Positions 8,001-10,195 of a stretch of 10,195 bases of DNA are shown here, one piece after another. Every line of letters starts with the position of its first letter. Within the stretch, counting starts at the first letter, position 1. The notes beneath the pieces are model-generated. The model made no database searches and had not been told where the DNA came from. It saw only the letters and a list, made by a program, of their open reading frames with translations. This DNA comes from Verrucomicrobiota bacterium (GTDB lineage: Bacteria; Chlamydiota; Chlamydiia; Chlamydiales; Rhabdochlamydiaceae). The position numbers and the translations under genes are program-made. The DNA is taken from the NCBI GenBank assembly GCA_903970455.1, contig CAJCIW010000253.1, forward strand, positions 1 through 10,195, in the 5' to 3' direction.

Positions 8001-8954
8001 CTGGAGAAACTGAGGCGTGAAATTGTAATTGAGCTCTGCGGGGCTTTTAAGGGTCAAAACCCCATTTAAAGACTGGGTAGCGACATAAGCGTTAAGTTGA
8101 GGCGAGACGGCATTCAAACGCAAGTCGAAATTCCCGGCGCTTGCGCTCAAATTGCAACCGAGGTTGATTGTCGGTCCCAGAAAGCTGTAAACAAGGCCGC
8201 TCAGTTCGGGATAAAAGAGGGAAGTGAACTGATCGATCCCGCGGACCGGGAGCTGATTAATCGTCGATTGCACAACCACAGAAGGGTAAGGGGCGTTTAA
8301 ATGGGAAGCGGAGCCTTTGATAGCGATCTGCCCTTGCGGGTTCGTTGTACAGCTTAAGGAAAGGGCGACCTCTTCTTCAGATGTCATATCCAGGGAAGCC
8401 TCAATCTGATCGAAAGCCACCGGCTCCAAACCCGGAGTAATGAACTCCACCGTGCCTTGATTGACGATCACTTTCCCTTTGAAGGGGGGAGCGATTAGAG
8501 GCTTGGCCGCAGCGTATTGCGTCTGCAAAGCAAAAGAAGCCCCCTTCACTGCAGGCTTTTTGGGCAGATGTGCTGTCGGCTGAAAAGCCTTGCTGATCTT
8601 CAACTCAGGGGAAATTAGCTGTGTTTGGCCCAAGTCATTCATCCATACGATTTTCCAAAGCGGCGAGCTCGAGCTAATCTCTTCCGCCGTGAAATCCATC
8701 TGCTCTTTGGGTTGTTGCCCACGCACGCCCTTGGCCTGCTGAGTTCCAAACCAGCTCAAGGAGAGCTCTTGGATCTCGATTTGAAATCCCGTCCGGTTCT
8801 GAATCATCTTAAGCAGGTATTTCTTTCCACCCGCCGTTGAAAAAAACATCGGAAGGAGAAGAAGGCACGCAATCAGCAAAAGTAGAAAAATGGTTAAGAA
8901 CGATGCAATCCATTTCGCCGTAGAACGCCTTTGATGCGGAAGACCGTTGGACAT
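5028..8954 (-). CDS. Large AsmA/TamB-like envelope protein with internal repeats
   Basis: A 1308-residue protein with one N-terminal membrane segment (about residues 15-38, preceded by basic QRRSTAK) and a long periplasmic part. After the anchor, GGKKYLLKMIQNRTGFQIEI and LSLSWFGTQQ resemble the AsmA-like start, where a short helix leads into beta strands. The rest is mostly alternating hydrophobic/polar beta strands rich in Ser, Leu and Asn, as in AsmA, TamB and YhdP. These proteins form long grooves carrying phospholipids between membranes. A diverged module recurs: GPT at residues 260, 454 and 756 (and a VFGN variant near 1000), an LTL strand about 40 residues later (299-301, 494-496, 1038-1040), then an F-x-P-L-like strand. 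The C-terminus has a Gly-rich segment (1238-1262) and a basic tail. The ATG has AGGAG at 8964-8968, nine bases upstream. The gene begins 17 bases after the preceding gene, so cotranscription is likely. The specific function is inferred from architecture only. Confidence 0.75.
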   Translation of the reverse strand: MSNGLPHQRRSTAKWIASFLTIFLLLLIACLLLLPMFFSTAGGKKYLLKMIQNRTGFQIEIQELSLSWFGTQQAKGVRGQQPKEQMDFTAEEISSSSPLWKIVWMNDLGQTQLISPELKISKAFQPTAHLPKKPAVKGASFALQTQYAAAKPLIAPPFKGKVIVNQGTVEFITPGLEPVAFDQIEASLDMTSEEEVALSLSCTTNPQGQIAIKGSASHLNAPYPSVVVQSTINQLPVRGIDQFTSLFYPELSGLVYSFLGPTINLGCNLSASAGNFDLRLNAVSPQLNAYVATQSLNGVLTLKSPAELNYNFTPQFLQKIAKLYPALADLALAQPALVQTTIEQFSCPIPSSLLDLKKSSFQASLTGPSQISLTVGGKPVSLGSLSGRFNTPGLEQKLTASLSSGLQTQNRTGSIEIEGDIEQPFNPAMQGTLSLNAAGFPIGLLAPSLTEILGPTVDLIAAGKLQPGNNNLHLSWQSDFLKVPAIDLSMGKALTLTSPAPFAFMLNPTYFNTLLPKEQIQLAKADPFQGVIQTFSFPLDGVKNTRLEASLKAGQLLFSGCYPLKIARMETQLSITTLNQIGLQMDGDPLKASLTFAYDPAAGILTLTKPLSAQYTLDQQTFNSLYPQGPALAKPALIQFSLDPFVLPVSNFDLYKLKLKGQLSNPELLLGPEGKRVSLKNTSVPFQWDSKTASLQISSQVQNPAGTNGNMEGECTLANLAAGFSSAKLLGSLELQNMSSLLLDTFSGECLSAIVGPTFSTKFKLQSTGLEKQMLGIKWTSPNLTIDSGFLIDNSSVQLQGSNNQISWTLTPEGYKALDQWIVGTKTGFIPFEIKEPSTFSISLSKLSLPLAVKQQEAQKAGSCNTASFSTRSVEFDLQKLQFYASARNPKLTFFDRSSHETIQLSNLAITLNKNDQNPVTLSLDSNVTAQGSNAAGAKNGSISLSGNLTQTMTPQGSFDVSKLTCSIDFKAQQLPSRALDIFARANGRTDLPFTTVFGNVINAAIHIDLDQFSGPVSLNINTPNTRADLNGIVTKGVLTLKEDAYFQMKITPEASRLVLKEVNPLNLSYLYSQAPVTLEIPSRGFSFPLYPVDLSKISIPNATIELGKILCRNEGNVHIALGLLKSKQFDKSNELMLWFAPIDLHVLQGIADIERTEVLLADTYDVCVWGNVNLVTDYVDMLLGLTAQTLKQAFGIKSLPDTYVLTLPMRGKADDVQIDTKKATTKVALLLAWQQAGNAGAFGKGPAGAIVGGLVNKMATLPDSNVKVPPAKHPFPWEIKEKTSHVEKKRQFKLNEKPLKQILKIIK

Positions 8955-8971
8955 ATCCGTCGACTCCTATG

Positions 8972-9301
8972 CTATTTATTTATCCTTGCTGCGAAAGCGA
9001 AGTAGTAAAAGTAGCGATCCAGGGCTTCAAGGGTGCTCCCATATTCGCTACCTCCTAGAACAGCATCCCAGAAAACTTCTCTTGTCCGGGTCAGCTCTTT
9101 TCGACGTTTTCTCCAACGCGGGTCACTTATTGTCAGATCTAATAATTCAATCGCCCGATCAATGCAACCTTCAAATCGTTTTTCATCACCACGCGCTCGA
9201 ATCGCTCTAGAAACTTCACTTCCAACGTTCCCCAACTGTTCTGCAAGCGAGAGAGTAAACCATCTTCCTGCAGCAAGAGATGGATGTTGTATTTTGTTCA
9301 T
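8972..9301 (-). CDS. Conserved small helical protein of unknown function, partner of DUF5674
   Basis: A 109-residue, probably cytoplasmic and largely alpha-helical protein with no signal peptide or membrane segment. Striking blocks are AAGRWFTLSLAEQLGNVGSEV near the N-terminus, RFEGCIDRAIELLDLTISDPRW in the middle, RKELTRTREVFWD, and a C-terminal LDRYFYYFAFAARINK. I recall this pattern from an uncharacterised family in diverse bacteria; no biochemical function is known to me. The start ATG (9301) falls one base after the DUF5674 stop and has no good ribosome binding site, which suggests translational coupling. The stop lies 17 bases before the AsmA-like gene, whose ribosome binding site sits in that gap. 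A functional pair with DUF5674 is likely from spacing, but the nature of the pair (complex, toxin-antitoxin or other) cannot be read here. Confidence 0.85.
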   Translation of the reverse strand: MNKIQHPSLAAGRWFTLSLAEQLGNVGSEVSRAIRARGDEKRFEGCIDRAIELLDLTISDPRWRKRRKELTRTREVFWDAVLGGSEYGSTLEALDRYFYYFAFAARINK

Positions 9302-9302
9302 T

Positions 9303-9650
9303 TTATTCTTGTATAAGATGTTTGATAATTTCTTTTATTTTCTGCCTAATTTCGGGATCATTAACATCCCGTGAACGATTTCCCTGCGAAGGGCGTAAAT
9401 TGATCATGGAATCGAATTCGATCATTTCTTCACCCGATTTTGCAGGATAAATATTAATCCCCCATAAATGCTGCTGTTCCGATCCTTCGTCAAGGAGAAT
9501 ACCTTCTTCATCGGAATGCAATTCCCCGCCAATAACCATAATTTTACGCTGAACATCAACTACGGCTTTAACCAAGTCTCCGAATCGTCCTTTTGCTATT
9601 TCAGTCAGATGCGACTTGGGAATTTGTTTTTCAATGATAGTCATTCGCAT
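9303..9650 (-). CDS. DUF5674 family protein
   Basis: A 115-residue soluble protein that I recognise as DUF5674, a family of unknown function. The conserved core is present: VKAVVDVQRKIMVIGGELHSD, then EGILLDEGSEQQHLWGINIYP, then FDSMINLRPSQGNRSRDVNDPEIR leading to a terminal helix ending HLIQE. The near-invariant GGELH, the WGINIYP strand and the IRPxQGNRS-like block are typical, and the length is normal. The start at 9650 is preferred over the ATG at 9644 because AAGGAGAG at 9658-9665 is correctly spaced for it. The gene is followed after one base by the 109-residue helical protein and then by the AsmA-like gene. It lies 59 bases after the cyclase. A candidate promoter lies in that gap, so this gene probably opens a three-gene operon. 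Confidence 0.88.
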   Translation of the reverse strand: MRMTIIEKQIPKSHLTEIAKGRFGDLVKAVVDVQRKIMVIGGELHSDEEGILLDEGSEQQHLWGINIYPAKSGEEMIEFDSMINLRPSQGNRSRDVNDPEIRQKIKEIIKHLIQE

Positions 9651-9657
9651 AAGCTTT

Positions 9658-9665
9658 CTCTCCTT
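9658..9665 (-). promoter_or_regulatory. Ribosome binding site deciding the DUF5674 start
   Basis: On the minus strand AAGGAGAG lies seven bases before the ATG at 9650 and thirteen before the in-frame ATG at 9644. The spacing therefore favours the upstream ATG and an N-terminus of MRMTIIEK. Confidence 0.7.
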
Positions 9666-9676
9666 GGCTTATGCAC

Positions 9677-9705
9677 AAGATAACACCAGACACTGAGATA
9701 TTCAA
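9677..9705 (-). promoter_or_regulatory. Candidate promoter for the DUF5674 operon
   Basis: On the minus strand a -35-like TTGAAT (9700-9705) and a -10-like TATCTT (9677-9682) are separated by exactly 17 bases. They lie in the 59-base gap between the cyclase stop and the DUF5674 start and would give a leader of about 20 bases carrying the ribosome binding site. Each box matches four of six consensus positions. Confidence 0.4.
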
Positions 9706-9709
9706 GGCT

Positions 9710-10195
9710 TCATTCTACTTCAATGGAGTAGATCGCGATGGCTTCTTTTCGTCCGGGGAGGATCATCGGTCCGAGCGGTGTGGCTTTAAATTCCTCTTTA
9801 ACAGCCGCGTAGGTTGTTTCGCTAACCAATATGGGTTTCTTAAGGAGCTTTGTCGCTTGTTCGAGACGCGCAGCGATATTGACAGTGTCCCCAATCGCTG
9901 TGTATTCAATCCTTCTCTCGGATCCAATGTTGCCCACAACGGCAAGTCCCGTATGCACCCCAATGCCGACCGCGATTTCCGGCTTCCCTTCTCTTTTCCA
10001 TTTTTCAAGAAGCTTTTTAAGCTCATTCTGCATGCCGATGGCTGTCAATACGGCGTGCTTTTCTTGAACAGAATCATCTAAAGGAGCTCCAAATTCGACC
10101 ATGATCCCATCGCCCAAAAATTTATCCAGAGTGCCCTGATAGCGGAAAATCACGTCGAGCATCACATCGAAATACTCGTTGAGAAGAGAAACGAC
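9710..10195 (-). CDS. Class III adenylate cyclase, C-terminal catalytic part (5'-truncated by window edge)
   Basis: C-terminal 161 residues of a class III nucleotidyl cyclase catalytic domain, which makes cAMP from ATP. The frame stays open to the right edge (VVSLLNEYFDVMLDV), so the start, any sensor domains and the first metal-binding Asp lie outside. Visible active-site elements are GTLDKFLGDGIM, with Lys at 10121-10123 as the adenine-specifying residue and Asp at 10109-10111 as the second metal ligand. GVHTGLAVVGNIGSERRIEYT follows, then GDTVNIAARLE with the transition-state Asn and Arg. Thr in EYTAIGD occupies the second purine-specifying position, as in class IIIb cyclases; Lys plus Thr indicates adenylate rather than guanylate cyclase. 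The C-terminal GRKEAIAIYSIE strand is typical. No terminator is evident before DUF5674. The family is very secure; regulatory inputs are unknown. Confidence 0.93.
   Translation of the reverse strand, partial: VVSLLNEYFDVMLDVIFRYQGTLDKFLGDGIMVEFGAPLDDSVQEKHAVLTAIGMQNELKKLLEKWKREGKPEIAVGIGVHTGLAVVGNIGSERRIEYTAIGDTVNIAARLEQATKLLKKPILVSETTYAAVKEEFKATPLGPMILPGRKEAIAIYSIEVE

Noticed and set aside
9671..10081. A 136-codon plus-strand frame opposite the cyclase.
   Set aside because: It is antisense to an unmistakable class III cyclase domain and has no family features of its own.
1..10195. tRNA, rRNA, riboswitch or CRISPR array.
   Set aside because: No cloverleaf-like sequence, rRNA motif or regularly spaced short direct repeat was seen, and the gaps are mostly too short to hold them.

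Overview
This is a gene-dense bacterial window with moderate GC and short gaps. It looks like a Gram-negative, chlamydia-like organism (environmental Chlamydiota). The clues are a DhnA/FbaB-type class I aldolase, tandem oligopeptide-binding (OppA-type) proteins and a large AsmA-like envelope protein. No rRNA or marker gene is present, so this assignment is an inference of modest confidence.

The left part (2-1720, + strand) is sugar metabolism. It holds the C-terminal half of an MFS sugar porter, then 45 bases later a complete class I fructose-bisphosphate aldolase with a strong ribosome binding site. A perfect 9-bp hairpin overlaps the aldolase stop codon and separates it from the convergent genes on the right.

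The middle part (1761-4780, - strand) is a tandem pair of paralogous SBP_bac_5 peptide-binding proteins that overlap by 13 bases. The downstream copy has a lipoprotein-like signal peptide. The upstream copy starts directly at the mature domain, with no signal peptide and no clear ribosome binding site. Just upstream of it, at 4824-4978, is an unexplained 155-base imperfect palindrome that may be a MITE-like or other mobile or repeat element.

The right part (5028-10195, - strand) reads, in transcription order: the C-terminal end of a class III adenylate cyclase; a DUF5674 protein; a 109-residue protein of unknown function starting one base after it; and a 1308-residue AsmA/TamB-like protein with an N-terminal membrane anchor. 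The last three are so tightly spaced that they probably form one operon, with a candidate promoter in front of DUF5674. The large protein contains a diverged internal repeat with about four full copies and one partial copy. It is probably an envelope protein of the bridge-like lipid-transfer type. No tRNA, rRNA, CRISPR array or intact insertion sequence was seen.
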